Shown here piece after piece: positions 26,679-36,474 of a stretch of DNA of 64,000 nucleotides. The DNA comes from Pseudooceanicola lipolyticus (lineage in GTDB: Bacteria; Pseudomonadota; Alphaproteobacteria; Rhodobacterales; Rhodobacteraceae), in assembly GCF_002786325.1 (NCBI RefSeq), contig NZ_PGTB01000004.1, positions 1 through 64,000 on the forward strand, in the 5' to 3' direction. Every line of letters begins with the position of its first letter. The first letter of the stretch is position 1. The notes under the pieces were generated by a model. The model was not told the origin of the DNA, searched no databases, and saw only the letters and a list, made by a program, of their open reading frames with translations. The position numbers and the translations under genes were made by a program.

Positions 26679-27566
26679 CTATTTGCCGTGGACGGTTTCA
26701 AGTTCTTTCCAAATCGCCTGTTCGGCGTTCGATTTCTTGCCGATCAGCCGGGTCGCCACCGTCGCGATCCGTGGTGTGGGCAGGATGTCGGAAAAGCTCA
26801 AAAGGCCATTCTTTGCGGGCAGGTTTTCCAGCATCGACCGGGGAATCCAGGCGATTCCCACCCCGTTTGCCGCCAGTTGCATCGCCGCGACCGTCAGGGC
26901 GGTTTCGACCTTGATTTCGCGCGACATGCTGTCGGAGAGATAGGGATGCACCTCGCTATCGATCAGTTTGCCCATGAAGACATCCGATGGGTAGGCGATG
27001 ACGGGCAGTCGGCCGGCGTCGATCTGGTCGCGAAGCGCGGCGGTGCCGACAGGAATCAGATCTTCCTTTGAAATCACGAGTTGCTCGACATATTCCTCGG
27101 GCGGATTGGAGAGTTCGCTGATCGACTGATAGGTCAAAACCAGATCCGCCTCCTTGGTGATCAGCATGCCCCAGCATTCGGACCGGTTGGCCGACCGCAG
27201 GCGCAGCCTGTAGCCCAGTGCGTCAAGACGCGTTGCAATCAGTGGCGGGAGAAGCGAAGTGGTGATGGCGTGCTGGCTGGCGATCACGACCCGGCTTCGG
27301 ACCTGTCGGTCGGCCTTGCGCAGATCAATCACCAGTCCCTTGAGGTCGGTCGAGAGGCGGCGCAGCCGGTCTTCCTGTTCCACCAGCATCCCGGTCGGGC
27401 GGGCGGGCTTGCGGCTGCGGTCCATCAATTCGACGCCCAGATATTCCTCGATGCTGCGCACCCGGCGCGAGAAGGCCGGCTGGGTCAAATAGCGGCGGGT
27501 GGCCGCTTCGTTCAGCGACTCGCTTTCAAAGATCGCGATGATGTCTTCCAGCCATTCCAGTTTCAT
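26679..27566 (-). CDS. LysR-family transcriptional regulator
   Basis: The 295-residue protein has the LTTR winged HTH at residues 1-60 (LNEAATRRYLTQPAFSRRVR and IEEYLGVELMDRS) and a periplasmic-binding-protein-like effector domain from about residue 90. It is divergent from the lyase gene at 27679, and a T-N11-A inverted repeat lies 15 bases before its start at 27581-27601. The same repeat precedes the M81 peptidase-ABC operon at 38111-38131, so it likely controls both and itself. The effector is unknown, probably an amino acid or sulfonate-like substrate of the pathway. Confidence 0.85.
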   Translation of the reverse strand: MKLEWLEDIIAIFESESLNEAATRRYLTQPAFSRRVRSIEEYLGVELMDRSRKPARPTGMLVEQEDRLRRLSTDLKGLVIDLRKADRQVRSRVVIASQHAITTSLLPPLIATRLDALGYRLRLRSANRSECWGMLITKEADLVLTYQSISELSNPPEEYVEQLVISKEDLIPVGTAALRDQIDAGRLPVIAYPSDVFMGKLIDSEVHPYLSDSMSREIKVETALTVAAMQLAANGVGIAWIPRSMLENLPAKNGLLSFSDILPTPRIATVATRLIGKKSNAEQAIWKELETVHGK

Positions 27567-27580
27567 GTAAATGTCCTTGA

Positions 27581-27601
27581 AATATGCACATGATGCATAA
27601 T
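27581..27601. promoter_or_regulatory. LTTR box between lysR and the lyase operon
   Basis: AATATGCA-CATGA-TGCATAAT is an inverted repeat (7 of 8 arm positions match) with the T-N11-A core TGCA-N5-TGCA expected for LysR regulators. A near-identical site is at 38111-38131. Binding by the LysR at 26679 is inferred from position and repetition. Confidence 0.7.
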
Positions 27602-27678
27602 AGGTCGGAAACTTGGCATTTGAGAAGCGAAAATCTTCATTGTATTCTTTGCTGGAACACTATGTCGGAGTTTCTACT

Positions 27679-28701
27679 ATGCATTTCGCGCGTTTTGACC
27701 GTATTCGCCTGGCCCACCTGCCGACGCCACTGGAACCGATGAACCGGCTGTCCGACGCGCTCAACGGTCCGCGCCTCTGGATCAAGCGGGATGACTGCAC
27801 CGGCATGTCGACAGGGGGCAACAAGACCCGCAAGCTTGAGTTCCTGATGGGCGAGGCACTGGCGCAAAAGGCCGATGTGGTCATCACGCAGGGCGCGACC
27901 CAGTCCAATCACGTCCGCCAGACCGCCGCCTTCTGTGCGCGGCTGGGTCTCGAGTGCCATGCGATCCTCGAGGACCGGACTCAATCCAAAGACCCGGACT
28001 ACCGGATGAATGGCAATGTGCTGCTCGACGCGCTGCATGGCGCGACGGTGGAACATGTGCCCGCCGATACCGATATGGTGGCGGCCTGTGAAACCGCTGC
28101 GGCCGAGCTGCGCTCGAAAGGCAAAACGCCCTATATCATTCCCGGTGGTGGTTCGAACCCGGTCGGGGCGCTTGGCTATGCCAATTGCGCGCTGGAACTG
28201 GTGAACCAGGCCAACGAGATGGGCCTGAAGATTTCCCGCCTGATCCACGCCACCGGGTCGGCCGGGACGCAGGCTGGGCTGGTCACCGGATTGCGCGCGC
28301 TCAATTCCGGCATCCCGCTGCTGGGGATCGGGGTGCGGGCGCCGAAGGAAAAGCAGGAAGCAAACGTGTTTGCCCTTGCTCAGAAAACTGCAGAGAAACT
28401 GGGATGTCCCGGCATCGTTTCGCGCGAGGATGTGGTTGCCAATACCGATTATGTCGGCGAGGGATATGGCATTCCGAATGCGGGAACAGTCGAGGCGATC
28501 GAGATGTTTGCCCGCTATGAGGGAATTCTGCTGGACCCGGTCTATTCCGGCAAGGGGGCGGCAGGGCTGATCGACCTGGTGCGGAAAAACGCGTTCGACG
28601 CCGCAGAGAACATTGTTTTTCTGCACACCGGCGGTTCGGCTGGCCTTTTCGGCTACCGCGCGACCTTCGAGGAACCGCGGCTGGTGACGCTGGCCGCTTG
28701 A
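27679..28701 (+). CDS. D-cysteine desulfhydrase / L-cysteate sulfo-lyase-like PLP enzyme
   Basis: The 340-residue protein starts at the ATG at 27679; the longer frame upstream runs across the LTTR promoter. It is fold type II and belongs to the ACC deaminase/D-cysteine desulfhydrase family: [20 protein letters not shown] with the Schiff-base Lys at 49, [15 protein letters not shown], and [13 protein letters not shown] as phosphate loop. In roseobacters this family includes CuyA, which releases sulfite from L-cysteate. CuyA and D-cysteine desulfhydrase cannot be separated by eye. It leads an operon with a racemase and a histidinol-dehydrogenase-like enzyme, which makes a sulfonate or D-amino-acid route plausible. 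Confidence 0.75.
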   Translation: MHFARFDRIRLAHLPTPLEPMNRLSDALNGPRLWIKRDDCTGMSTGGNKTRKLEFLMGEALAQKADVVITQGATQSNHVRQTAAFCARLGLECHAILEDRTQSKDPDYRMNGNVLLDALHGATVEHVPADTDMVAACETAAAELRSKGKTPYIIPGGGSNPVGALGYANCALELVNQANEMGLKISRLIHATGSAGTQAGLVTGLRALNSGIPLLGIGVRAPKEKQEANVFALAQKTAEKLGCPGIVSREDVVANTDYVGEGYGIPNAGTVEAIEMFARYEGILLDPVYSGKGAAGLIDLVRKNAFDAAENIVFLHTGGSAGLFGYRATFEEPRLVTLAA

Positions 28702-28732
28702 TAGAACCGAGCAAAGACAGGACCAGGGGCAA

Positions 28733-29458
28733 ATGCGCGAGGTGATCGGAGTGCTGGGCGGCATGGGGCCAGAGGCAACCATCCTGCTGATGTCGCGCCT
28801 GTTGGCCGCCACGCCGGCCGATGATGATGCCGATCACATCCCGCTGCTCGTGGACAGCAACACCCAGGTGCCGTCCCGCATTGCCCATCTGATCGACAAG
28901 ACCGGTGAAGATCCCACCCCCGTCCTTGTCGGGATGGCGCAAAAACTGGTCGCGGCGGGTGCCGGGCTGCTGGTGATGCCGTGCAACACGGCGCACAGCT
29001 ATTACCCGGCGATTGCCGGCGCGGTGCAGGTGCCGGTGCTGAACATGGTGGAATTGACCGCCGAGGCAGTGGCGCGCGCGTATCCCGACGGGCCGGTCGG
29101 CATCCTGGCCTCGCCGGCGGTCGAGATCACCGGCGTGTTTGCCCGTGCCTTCTCGGTTCTGGGCCGCGAGGTCATGTATCCGGCCGACCGGCAGCGCGTG
29201 CTGTCGGCGATCCGTGCGATCAAGGGCGGGCAGGTCGACGCCGCGCTGCCAATCCTGAAGGAGGCCGCCGCCGAGCTTGCTGCGGCGGGTGCGCCTGTCG
29301 CGGTCATCGGCTGCTCGGAATTTTCGATTGTCGCACCGCGGCTGACGGCGGCGCCGCTGGTGTTGGTCGACAGCCTTGACGTGCTGGTGAACGCCTGCGT
29401 GACCCATGCGGCGGCTTCCATCGCCCCATCCAACCAAGGAGCCATTTCGGCCAAATGA
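28733..29458 (+). CDS. Aspartate/glutamate racemase family protein
   Basis: The 241-residue protein shows the two-Cys racemase pattern of the Asp/Glu/hydantoin racemase superfamily: GVLGGMGPEATILLMSRL at the start, VMPCNTAHSYY with the first catalytic Cys at about residue 83, and VIGCSEFSIVA with the second. These cofactor-free enzymes interconvert amino-acid enantiomers in the cytoplasm. It lies 31 bases after the lyase gene and overlaps the next gene by four bases (ATGA), so it would supply or remove one enantiomer for the neighbouring enzymes. The substrate is not clear from sequence. Confidence 0.8.
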   Translation: MREVIGVLGGMGPEATILLMSRLLAATPADDDADHIPLLVDSNTQVPSRIAHLIDKTGEDPTPVLVGMAQKLVAAGAGLLVMPCNTAHSYYPAIAGAVQVPVLNMVELTAEAVARAYPDGPVGILASPAVEITGVFARAFSVLGREVMYPADRQRVLSAIRAIKGGQVDAALPILKEAAAELAAAGAPVAVIGCSEFSIVAPRLTAAPLVLVDSLDVLVNACVTHAAASIAPSNQGAISAK

Positions 29459-30729
29459 CTGTCCAATATCTTAAAACCGCCATTCCGCATGCGCCCGAAC
29501 GCCAGATCGAGCTCCGCGACCAGGTGACGGACATCTTGCTGGCCATCGAGAAGGGCGGCGAGGCCGAGGCGCTGCGTTTTGCCCGCAAGTTCGACAATTG
29601 GGAGGGCGACATCGTCGTCACACCGGAAGAGATTGCGGCCGCAACCCAGCGCCTGTCCCCCTCGGTGCGTGCCGATATCGACTTCTCTCATGACAACATC
29701 CGCCGCTTTGCTGAGGCGCAGCGCGCCACGCTGAGCGATATGGAGATCGAGATGGCGCCGGGCTTTTTCGCCGGGCAGAAGTCGATCCCTGTGCTGAGCG
29801 CAGGCTGCTATGCACCTGGTGGACGGTTCAGCCACGTTGCCTCGGCGCTGATGACGATCACCACCGCCAAGGCGGCGGGGGTGGAGTTCGTGGCCGCCAG
29901 TTCGCCGCCGCGCGGGGCGCAGGGCATTTCGGACGAGATGGCCTATGCAATGCACCTGGCCGGAGCGGACCGGATCCTGCGCATGGGGGGCGTGCAGGCG
30001 ATCGCCTCGATGGCCTTCGGGTTCTTTGACATTCCGGCGGTGGATACGCTGGCCGGGCCCGGCAATGCCTGGGTGGCCGAAGCCAAGCGGCAGCTTTTTG
30101 GCCGGGTCGGAATCGACATGGTCGCCGGGCCGACCGACAGCCTGATCCTCGCGGATGGCACCGCCGATGCCGAGGTCGTTGCCTGGGACATGATCGGTCA
30201 GATGGAGCATGGCGCGGACTCGCCGGTCTGGCTGGTCACCAACAACGCAGAAATGGCACAGCAGGTGGTCGACATGATCCCGGTTCTGATCGGGTCGCTG
30301 CCCGCGGCGAACGCGGGTTCGGCCCAGGCCGCCTGGGACAACCTGGCGGAAATCGCCGTCTGCAACTCGCGCGAGGAAATGGCCCAGATGGCTGACCGCT
30401 ATGCGCCTGAGCACCTGCATGTGCAGGCCGAGGACCTCGACTGGTGGTTGGGTCGGCTCAAGGCCTATGGCTCGCTGTTCCTCGGCGAAGAGACCACGGT
30501 CGCCTTCGGCGACAAGGCGTCCGGCCCCAACCACGTGCTGCCGACCTCTGGCGCGGCGCGCTATACCGGCGGGCTGTCGGTGCACAAGTTCCTCAAGACC
30601 GTCACCTGGCAGCGCTCGACCAAAGAGGCGGCGCAGCGGGTGGCCGAGGTCACCGCACGGATTTCCCGGCTGGAAGGCATGGAGGCCCATGCCCGCACCG
30701 CGGATATCCGGCTCTCGCCACGCCGCTGA
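29455..30729 (+). CDS. Histidinol dehydrogenase-like NAD enzyme (HpsN candidate)
   Basis: The 424-residue protein is a full HisD-fold enzyme: SAGCYAPGGRFSHVASALM, AGPGNAWVAEAKRQLFG, GPTDSLILADG, and the zinc-site stretch ending HGADSPVWLVT with Gln and His; later PEHLHVQ and GPNHVLPTSGAARYTGGL. It is not in a his operon. In roseobacters a HisD homologue, HpsN, oxidises 2,3-dihydroxypropane-1-sulfonate to sulfolactate. Together with a CuyA-like lyase and a LysR regulator, HpsN-like activity is more likely than histidine synthesis, but other alcohols are possible. It ends the + strand operon. Confidence 0.7.
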   Translation: MTVQYLKTAIPHAPERQIELRDQVTDILLAIEKGGEAEALRFARKFDNWEGDIVVTPEEIAAATQRLSPSVRADIDFSHDNIRRFAEAQRATLSDMEIEMAPGFFAGQKSIPVLSAGCYAPGGRFSHVASALMTITTAKAAGVEFVAASSPPRGAQGISDEMAYAMHLAGADRILRMGGVQAIASMAFGFFDIPAVDTLAGPGNAWVAEAKRQLFGRVGIDMVAGPTDSLILADGTADAEVVAWDMIGQMEHGADSPVWLVTNNAEMAQQVVDMIPVLIGSLPAANAGSAQAAWDNLAEIAVCNSREEMAQMADRYAPEHLHVQAEDLDWWLGRLKAYGSLFLGEETTVAFGDKASGPNHVLPTSGAARYTGGLSVHKFLKTVTWQRSTKEAAQRVAEVTARISRLEGMEAHARTADIRLSPRR

Positions 30730-30758
30730 AGGCCCGCTGCAACGCCTGCGTCCGACCC

Positions 30759-30782
30759 GCCCCTGCCGATCTTGGCGGGGGC
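30759..30782. terminator. Hairpin between convergent operons
   Basis: GCCCCTGCC pairs with GGCGGGGGC (one G-T pair) around a GATCTT loop, 30 bases after the HisD-like stop and between two convergent operons. No T run is present, so this is a probable rather than a certain terminator. Confidence 0.5.
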
Positions 30783-30931
30783 GTGCTTGTTGGAAAATCC
30801 AGGCTGATCCAGAGCCGTCAGAACCCGGTGCCGGCCAAGCCATCCCCCTCCAAGTCGCAGAGTGCCAGCCTCCGGCGCCGGTGCAATCGGGTGATCGCGG
30901 CGGGGCAGGCCAGCCCGCCGCCGGCCAGGCG

Positions 30932-31918
30932 TCAGACCTCGTCGGCGTAGTGGCAGGCGCTTTGGTGGCCGGGCCCCATGTCGCGCAGCTTGGGTGCCTC
31001 GGCGGCGCAACGATCGGTTGCCATGGGACAGCGGGTGCGGAAGAAACAGCCGCTTGGCGGATCGATCGGGCTGGGCACGTCGCCCTTCAACACCACGCGG
31101 TCGCGACTGGCTTCGGGGTCGGGCAGGGGGACCGCCGACAGCAGCGCCTTGGTATAGGGGTGCCGGGGATGGCGGAACATGGCCTCGCGGTCGGCGATCT
31201 CCATGATCCGGCCCAGATACATCACCGCGATCCGGTCGCTCATATGTTCAACAACGGCAAGGTCGTGCGAGATGAAGAGCAGCGCGAGCCCCAGATCCTT
31301 CTGCAGGTCCATGAGCAGATTGATGATCTGCGCCTGCACGGAGACGTCGAGCGCCGAGACAGCCTCGTCACAGATGATGATGTCGGGTTCGGAGGCCAGC
31401 GCGCGGGCGATGCAGATCCGCTGACGCTGACCGCCGGAAAACTGATGCGGCATACGCACCATGGCCTCGCGCGGGAGGCCGACCTTTTCCAAGAGATCGC
31501 CGACACGGGCCTGGCGTTCGGCACGGGTTCGCGCCAGGCCATGGCTGCGCAGCGGCTCGGCCACCAACTGTTCCACCGACATGCGCGGGTTGAGCGACGA
31601 GAACGGGTCCTGGAAGACGACGTTCATGCGTTTACGCACCGGCTTCATCTGCGCTCGGCTGAGGCCGTCGATCCGCTGTCCGTCCAAAGTGATCTCGCCC
31701 GCGGTGAGCGGAATCAGCTGCGCCAGGCATTTGCCAACGGTGGATTTCCCGCAGCCGGATTCACCGACCAGCGACAGGGTTTCGCCCTTGGCGATGTGGA
31801 AGCTTACGTCGCTGACCGCGTGCACGGCCTTGTCGGCTTTCGAGAACAGCGCACCCCGCCCAAGGGGGAAGCGTTTCACGAGGTGGCGAACTTCGATAAG
31901 AGCTGGTGCGTCGGTCAT
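30932..31918 (-). CDS. Dipeptide-type ABC transporter ATPase (DppF-like)
   Basis: The 328-residue ATPase has Walker [11 protein letters not shown]-loop FQDPFSSLNPRM, signature FSGGQRQRI, Walker B IIICDEAVSALD and switch His in FISHDLAVV. The C-terminal oligopeptide/dipeptide domain ends with the Cys motif seen in GCFFRTRCP, MATDRCA and SACHYADE. It would energise the importer with its DppD-like partner. It is the last gene of the minus-strand operon that begins with the M81 peptidase; its ATG overlaps the previous stop by four bases. Confidence 0.9.
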   Translation of the reverse strand: MTDAPALIEVRHLVKRFPLGRGALFSKADKAVHAVSDVSFHIAKGETLSLVGESGCGKSTVGKCLAQLIPLTAGEITLDGQRIDGLSRAQMKPVRKRMNVVFQDPFSSLNPRMSVEQLVAEPLRSHGLARTRAERQARVGDLLEKVGLPREAMVRMPHQFSGGQRQRICIARALASEPDIIICDEAVSALDVSVQAQIINLLMDLQKDLGLALLFISHDLAVVEHMSDRIAVMYLGRIMEIADREAMFRHPRHPYTKALLSAVPLPDPEASRDRVVLKGDVPSPIDPPSGCFFRTRCPMATDRCAAEAPKLRDMGPGHQSACHYADEV

Positions 31919-32907
31919 GCGGCGGTCGCCTCCCGGCGGGCAAAATGGCAGGCAGCTAGGTGGCCGGGGGCCTTGGTTTCCAGTGCGGGATCGATACGGC
32001 GGCAGACATCCTGCACCAGCGGGCAGCGATCGGCAAAGGCGCAGCCCCGCAGCGGTTTGGACAGGTCGGGCACGCGGCCGGGGATTTCGGCCAGCCGCAC
32101 CGATCCGGCAGCGCTGAGCGACGACCCCAGCTTGGGCACCGCATTCAGCAAGCCCTGGGTATAGGGGTGGCGCGGGGTTCGAAACAGATCGCCGACCTTG
32201 GCTTCCTCGACCTTGCGGCCGGCATACATGACCAGAACGCGTTCGGCGAATTCCGCCACCACGCCCAGGTCATGGGTGATCAGCATCACCGCCGATCCGA
32301 CCTTGCTGCGCAGGTCTTGCATGAGGTCGAGTATCTGCGCCTGGATCGTCACGTCGAGCGCGGTTGTCGGCTCGTCTGCCAATAGCAGCGCCGGGTTGCA
32401 GGCCAGCGCGATGGCAATCATCGCGCGCTGGCGCATACCGCCGGACAACTGGTGCGGATATTCGTCGACGCGCCGGTCGGGCGAGGGAATGCCGACAAGG
32501 CGCAGCATCTCGATGGCGCGGTCCCGAGCCTGCGCCCGGCTGGCCTTTTCGTGCAGCCGGACGGATTCGCCGATCTGCTGCCCGATGGTAAAGACCGGGT
32601 TGAGCGAGGTCATCGGCTCCTGAAAGATCATGCCGATCTCGGAACCGCGCATCTTTCGCATTTGGCTTTCCGAGGCCTTCAGCAGATCCTTGCCGCGAAA
32701 ATTGATCTCGCCCGCGATTTTGCCCGGCGGGGTCGGCAGCAGGCCGAGGATCGACATGGAGGTCACCGACTTGCCACAGCCGGATTCGCCAACCACCGCC
32801 AGCGCTTCGCCGGCGTGGATGTCGAAAGACAGCCCGTCGACGGCGCGATTTACGCTGGTCGCGGTGCGAAAGTGAATCTGAAGATCGCGAACTTCGAGAA
32901 GCGCCAT
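31915..32907 (-). CDS. Dipeptide-type ABC transporter ATPase (DppD-like)
   Basis: The 330-residue ATPase starts at the ATG at 32907; the longer open frame upstream is a shadow of the permease gene. Walker A is [10 protein letters not shown]-loop [12 protein letters not shown], signature LSGGMRQRA, Walker [13 protein letters not shown] and switch LITHDLGVV. The C-terminus carries the Cys-rich oligopeptide domain ([23 protein letters not shown]). Two bases separate it from the upstream permease stop. Confidence 0.9.
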   Translation of the reverse strand: MALLEVRDLQIHFRTATSVNRAVDGLSFDIHAGEALAVVGESGCGKSVTSMSILGLLPTPPGKIAGEINFRGKDLLKASESQMRKMRGSEIGMIFQEPMTSLNPVFTIGQQIGESVRLHEKASRAQARDRAIEMLRLVGIPSPDRRVDEYPHQLSGGMRQRAMIAIALACNPALLLADEPTTALDVTIQAQILDLMQDLRSKVGSAVMLITHDLGVVAEFAERVLVMYAGRKVEEAKVGDLFRTPRHPYTQGLLNAVPKLGSSLSAAGSVRLAEIPGRVPDLSKPLRGCAFADRCPLVQDVCRRIDPALETKAPGHLAACHFARREATAA

Positions 32908-32909
32908 GT

Positions 32910-33827
32910 TCACACCTGTTTCGCAAGCCGGGGATCGACCGCGTCGCGCAGCCCGTCGCCCAGGAGGTTGACGGCTAGCACGGTGACCGAAAGAAAAATG
33001 GCCGGGAAGAAGACGATGGAAGGTTTCACCTGCCACAGCGCCCGGCCCTCGGCCATGATGTTGCCCCACGAGGGCACCGAGGACGGCATGCCGGCGCCGA
33101 TGAAGGACAGGATCGCTTCGGTGATCATCGCCGAGGCGCAGATATAGGTCGCCTGCACGGTCAGGGGCGCCAGGGTGTTGGGCATGATATGCCGCCAGAT
33201 GATCCCGAGCGTGCCGGTGCCGCAGGCGGTGCCGGCCTCGACATAGGGCTGTTCGCGCACCGACAGCACAACCGAGCGGGTCAGGCGGGCGACGCGGGGG
33301 ATCTCGGCGATGGTGATGGCGAGGATCACGTTGAAAACCGAGCCGCCGCGCATCAGGGTCATCAGGGCGATGGCCAGCAGGATGGCTGGGATAGACATCA
33401 GCCCGTCCATCACCCGCATGATGATGTTGTCGGCCCATCTGAGGAAACCCGACATCAGGCCGATGGCCAGGCCGATGACCGAGGCGCAGATCGCGACGCC
33501 GGCGCCGACGATCAGTGACACGCGCACGCCGTAGACGGTGCGCGAATAGATGTCGCGGCCCAGCATGTCGGTGCCGAACCAGGCTTCGGCCGAGGGGGGC
33601 TTGACCCGGAAAGCGGGATTCAGCGCGGCCGGATCATGGGTGGCCAACAGCGGCGCGAAGACCGCGATCAGCGCCACCAGCACCAGCAGGCCCAGACCGA
33701 TCCACAGCGTCGGGTGTTCGATCAGCAGGGTCACAAAGCGGCTGCGCTGCGGCGGGGGCGTCAGGATCTGCGGCCGTTCGGAGGCCGCCGCGTAATGCGC
33801 ATCGGTTTCGGGGAAGGGGGCGGTCAA
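32910..33827 (-). CDS. Dipeptide-type ABC permease (DppC-like)
   Basis: The 305-residue inner-membrane permease has the N-terminal OppC_N region (residues 30-85), six predicted segments, and the EAA loop as EAGTACGTGTLGIIWRHIMP. It ends with NLLGDGLRDAVDPRLAKQ, typical of DppC. It pairs with the DppB-like subunit encoded just upstream, with which it overlaps by four bases. Confidence 0.9.
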   Translation of the reverse strand: MTAPFPETDAHYAAASERPQILTPPPQRSRFVTLLIEHPTLWIGLGLLVLVALIAVFAPLLATHDPAALNPAFRVKPPSAEAWFGTDMLGRDIYSRTVYGVRVSLIVGAGVAICASVIGLAIGLMSGFLRWADNIIMRVMDGLMSIPAILLAIALMTLMRGGSVFNVILAITIAEIPRVARLTRSVVLSVREQPYVEAGTACGTGTLGIIWRHIMPNTLAPLTVQATYICASAMITEAILSFIGAGMPSSVPSWGNIMAEGRALWQVKPSIVFFPAIFLSVTVLAVNLLGDGLRDAVDPRLAKQV

Positions 33828-34765
33828 TAGCGGATCCTCGGATCGATGAGGGTGTAGGAGAGATCGATCAAAAGATTGATGATCACGTAGACGAAGCTGA
33901 AGATCAGGATGATGGCCTGGATCACCGGGTAATCGCGCCGCAGGATCGATTCCACCGTCAGGCGGCCGAGGCCGGGCAGGGCGAACACGGTCTCGATCAC
34001 CACCGCGCCCGAGATCATCAGCGCGATGCCAAGGCCAACGACGGTCACGATCGGCACCAGCGCGTTGCGCAATGCATGCACGTACAGGATGGTGTGACCG
34101 GCGGCACCCTTGGCGCGGGCGGTGCGGATATAGTCCTGTTGCAGGATTTCCAGCATGGTGGCGCGGGTGATCCGGGCGATCAAGGCGATATAGACGCCCG
34201 ACAGGGTGGTGGCGGGCAGGATCAGGCTGCGCAGCCAGGGCAGCACGCCCTCGGCGATCGGCTTGTAGCCCTGGACCGGCAGCCAGCCCAGTTTCAGCGC
34301 CAGCGCCCAGGCCAGCACATAGCCCACCACGAAGACCGGGACCGAAAAGCCCAGGACGGCGAAAAGCATGATGACCCGGTCGATCAGGGAACCGCGTTTC
34401 CAGGCGGCGGCCACGCCCATCGGGATGGCGATGATCAGCGCGATGGTCAGGGTCACGATCATCAGCGATACGGTCGGCTCGACCCTCTGCAGGATCATCT
34501 CGGTCACGGGTTCGCGGGTGAAGATCGAATTGCCGAAATCACCCCGCAGGACACCGCCCGCCCATTCGGCAAAACGCACCGGAAAGCTGCGGTCGAGGCC
34601 AAGTTGGCTGCGGATGGCTTCGATATCCTCCTGCGTCGCCTGATCACCTGCCAGGATCGCGGCCGGGTCGCCCGGGGCGAGGTAAAGCAGACTGAAGACG
34701 AAGACCATCACGAACAGGACGACCGGGATCGTCGACAGGATGCGTCTGAAGATATAGGCGCTCAT
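33824..34765 (-). CDS. Dipeptide-type ABC permease (DppB-like)
   Basis: The 313-residue permease begins MSAYIFRRILSTIPVVLFV, a standard DppB N-terminus, with PGDPAAILAGDQAT in the first periplasmic loop and the EAA loop RTARAKGAAGHTILYVHALR. It ends in DLSYTLIDPRIRY, the family end. About six membrane segments are visible. It lies 86 bases after the binding-protein gene, with a hairpin in the gap. Confidence 0.9.
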   Translation of the reverse strand: MSAYIFRRILSTIPVVLFVMVFVFSLLYLAPGDPAAILAGDQATQEDIEAIRSQLGLDRSFPVRFAEWAGGVLRGDFGNSIFTREPVTEMILQRVEPTVSLMIVTLTIALIIAIPMGVAAAWKRGSLIDRVIMLFAVLGFSVPVFVVGYVLAWALALKLGWLPVQGYKPIAEGVLPWLRSLILPATTLSGVYIALIARITRATMLEILQQDYIRTARAKGAAGHTILYVHALRNALVPIVTVVGLGIALMISGAVVIETVFALPGLGRLTVESILRRDYPVIQAIILIFSFVYVIINLLIDLSYTLIDPRIRY

Positions 34766-34819
34766 GCGGATGAATACCTTGGGAGGAAAGGCCGACCTCA
34801 GCAGCGACCTGGGGTGGGA

Positions 34820-34844
34820 GGGGCACCCTGAAAGCGGATGCCCC
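34820..34844 (-). terminator. Intercistronic hairpin after the binding-protein gene
   Basis: GGGGCA and TGCCCC form a short stem eight bases beyond the solute-binding protein stop. Hairpins here often protect or partly terminate the transcript so that binding protein exceeds permease. There is no T run; the role is inferred. Confidence 0.4.
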
Positions 34845-34851
34845 GGGCGTG

Positions 34852-36429
34852 TCAGGCGCGGTCGACATTCCAGAACAGGCTGACCGAGGCCTGCAACAGG
34901 CCGGTCAGGTCCTTACGGACAGCGCCGTCTTGGAAGGTCTGGCCCAGCGGCACGGTCGGCACCTGGTCCAGCGCGCGCGCATGCGCCTTGTCGAACAGGG
35001 CCTGTGCCTCGTCTTCGGACTGGGCGGAAAGCCAGGAGGCGACGGTTTCTTCCATCTCCTCGTCCTTGAACCAGCCCCACCAGCCTTTTTCGCCCAGGCC
35101 ACGGGTGGTGGCATTGGTTGCCGGGTTGTCGATCGAGATCGCCGGCCAGTTGGTGTGCGCGATGCTCCAGCCGCCGTTATCGACGGGTTCTTTCGACACC
35201 CGGCGCTGGACCACGGTGCCCCAGTCGGTGTCCTGCAAATCGACATTCATGCCGATCTTGGTCAGGATATCGGCGGTGATCAGCCCGTGGGGGTGGATCG
35301 AGGCGATATCGGTCGGGTTCAGGATCACGACGCGTTCACCGTTATAGCCGGCGGCCTTGAGCGCCTCTTTGGCCCCTTCGATGTCGAGCGAGTTGATCAG
35401 TTCTTCACCCAGCTCGTTCACGCCCGGCAGGCCACAGGGGAAGGACGACAGGCATTCCTGCCGGTTGGCATCGCTGGCGGTGACGGCCTGCATATAGGGC
35501 GTCTGGTTCACGGCCTTCATCACCGCGCGCCGGATGTCGACATTGTCGAACGGCGCCTGCAGGTGGTTGAAGCGCATGACCGAGACCAGGCCAAAGGGGT
35601 CCTGGCGGAACAGGTCAACATCCGGGCTGGCTTCCATCAGCGGCGCAAGGTCAGGCAGGACCGAGGCGACCCAGTCGACCTCGCCCGCCTGGATGGCGGC
35701 GGCGGCGGTGGCGGGGTCGGGGATGACCTGCCAGATCACGCGGTCGAAGTTCACGACCTTTCCACCCGAAGTCCAGGCTGCCGGTTCCGAACGGGGCACG
35801 TAACCTTCGAACTTCTCATAGACCATGCGGTCGCCCGAGACATATTCGTCTGCCACCCATTTGAACGGGCCCGAGCCGATCATTTCGGTCACCTGCTCGG
35901 AGATATCGGTTTGCGCCAGCCGTTCCGGCATGATCATCGCCGGCGAGGAATGCGGCTTGCCGATGGCGTGCAGCAGGCGGCCGAAGGGACGGGTCAGCTT
36001 GATCAGGATGGTCTTGTCATCCTTGGCCGAAAAGCTTTCGGTCGCGGCGCCCAGCGCTTGGCCAAAGCCGTCGCGGCGGGACCAGCGATCGAGGCTTGCG
36101 GCACAGTCCTGGGCACGGACCGGTTCGCCATCGTGGAACATCAGCCCGTCGCGCAGGGTGATTTCCCAGGTCAGCCCGTCATCGGACACGGTATGACCCG
36201 CCGCCATCTGCGGGACCGGCTGCAAGTTCGCATCCATGCCATACAGCGTGTCGAAGACGCAGTAGCCATGCGTGATGGAGACGGCGGCAGGCGTAAAGAC
36301 CGGGTCAAGAATGGTGAGGTTGGAACTGGGCACATAGCGCAGCACCTTGGTGTTGTTCTGGGCAATCGAGGGCAGCGACAACAGCGGCGTCGCCGCCGCG
36401 GCGCCGAGCAGGGAACGTCTTGTGATCAT
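34852..36429 (-). CDS. ABC transporter solute-binding protein, family 5
   Basis: The 525-residue protein starts with MITRRSLLGAAAATPLLS, a twin-arginine-like signal (RRSLLG), cut near residue 24. The mature protein has the extracellular solute-binding family 5 layout (LRYVPSSNLTILDPVF, WEITLRDGLMFHDGEPV, ADILTKIGMNVDLQDTDW). Such proteins bind peptides, opines, or other compounds in the periplasm and feed DppBCDF-type permeases. Its place after an M81 peptidase and co-regulation with a PLP lyase suggest a modified peptide or amino-acid conjugate. The ligand is unknown. Confidence 0.85.
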   Translation of the reverse strand: MITRRSLLGAAAATPLLSLPSIAQNNTKVLRYVPSSNLTILDPVFTPAAVSITHGYCVFDTLYGMDANLQPVPQMAAGHTVSDDGLTWEITLRDGLMFHDGEPVRAQDCAASLDRWSRRDGFGQALGAATESFSAKDDKTILIKLTRPFGRLLHAIGKPHSSPAMIMPERLAQTDISEQVTEMIGSGPFKWVADEYVSGDRMVYEKFEGYVPRSEPAAWTSGGKVVNFDRVIWQVIPDPATAAAAIQAGEVDWVASVLPDLAPLMEASPDVDLFRQDPFGLVSVMRFNHLQAPFDNVDIRRAVMKAVNQTPYMQAVTASDANRQECLSSFPCGLPGVNELGEELINSLDIEGAKEALKAAGYNGERVVILNPTDIASIHPHGLITADILTKIGMNVDLQDTDWGTVVQRRVSKEPVDNGGWSIAHTNWPAISIDNPATNATTRGLGEKGWWGWFKDEEMEETVASWLSAQSEDEAQALFDKAHARALDQVPTVPLGQTFQDGAVRKDLTGLLQASVSLFWNVDRA

Positions 36430-36474
36430 TTTGTTTTCCTTCCTGAAGGTCTTACGTTTCGTTGTTTTTTGTTT

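Noticed and set aside
29455-30729. Calling this gene hisD of histidine biosynthesis
   Set aside because: It is in a LysR-linked catabolic operon with no other his gene; the fold is shared with HpsN and other dehydrogenases.
29002-30843. 613-codon open frame on the - strand
   Set aside because: Opposite the racemase and HisD-like genes, which are certain; no Shine-Dalgarno or domain.
32908-33438. N-terminal extension of the DppD-like ATPase
   Set aside because: The extra 177 codons are a frame-shifted shadow of the permease gene; the ATPase family starts at the ATG at 32907.
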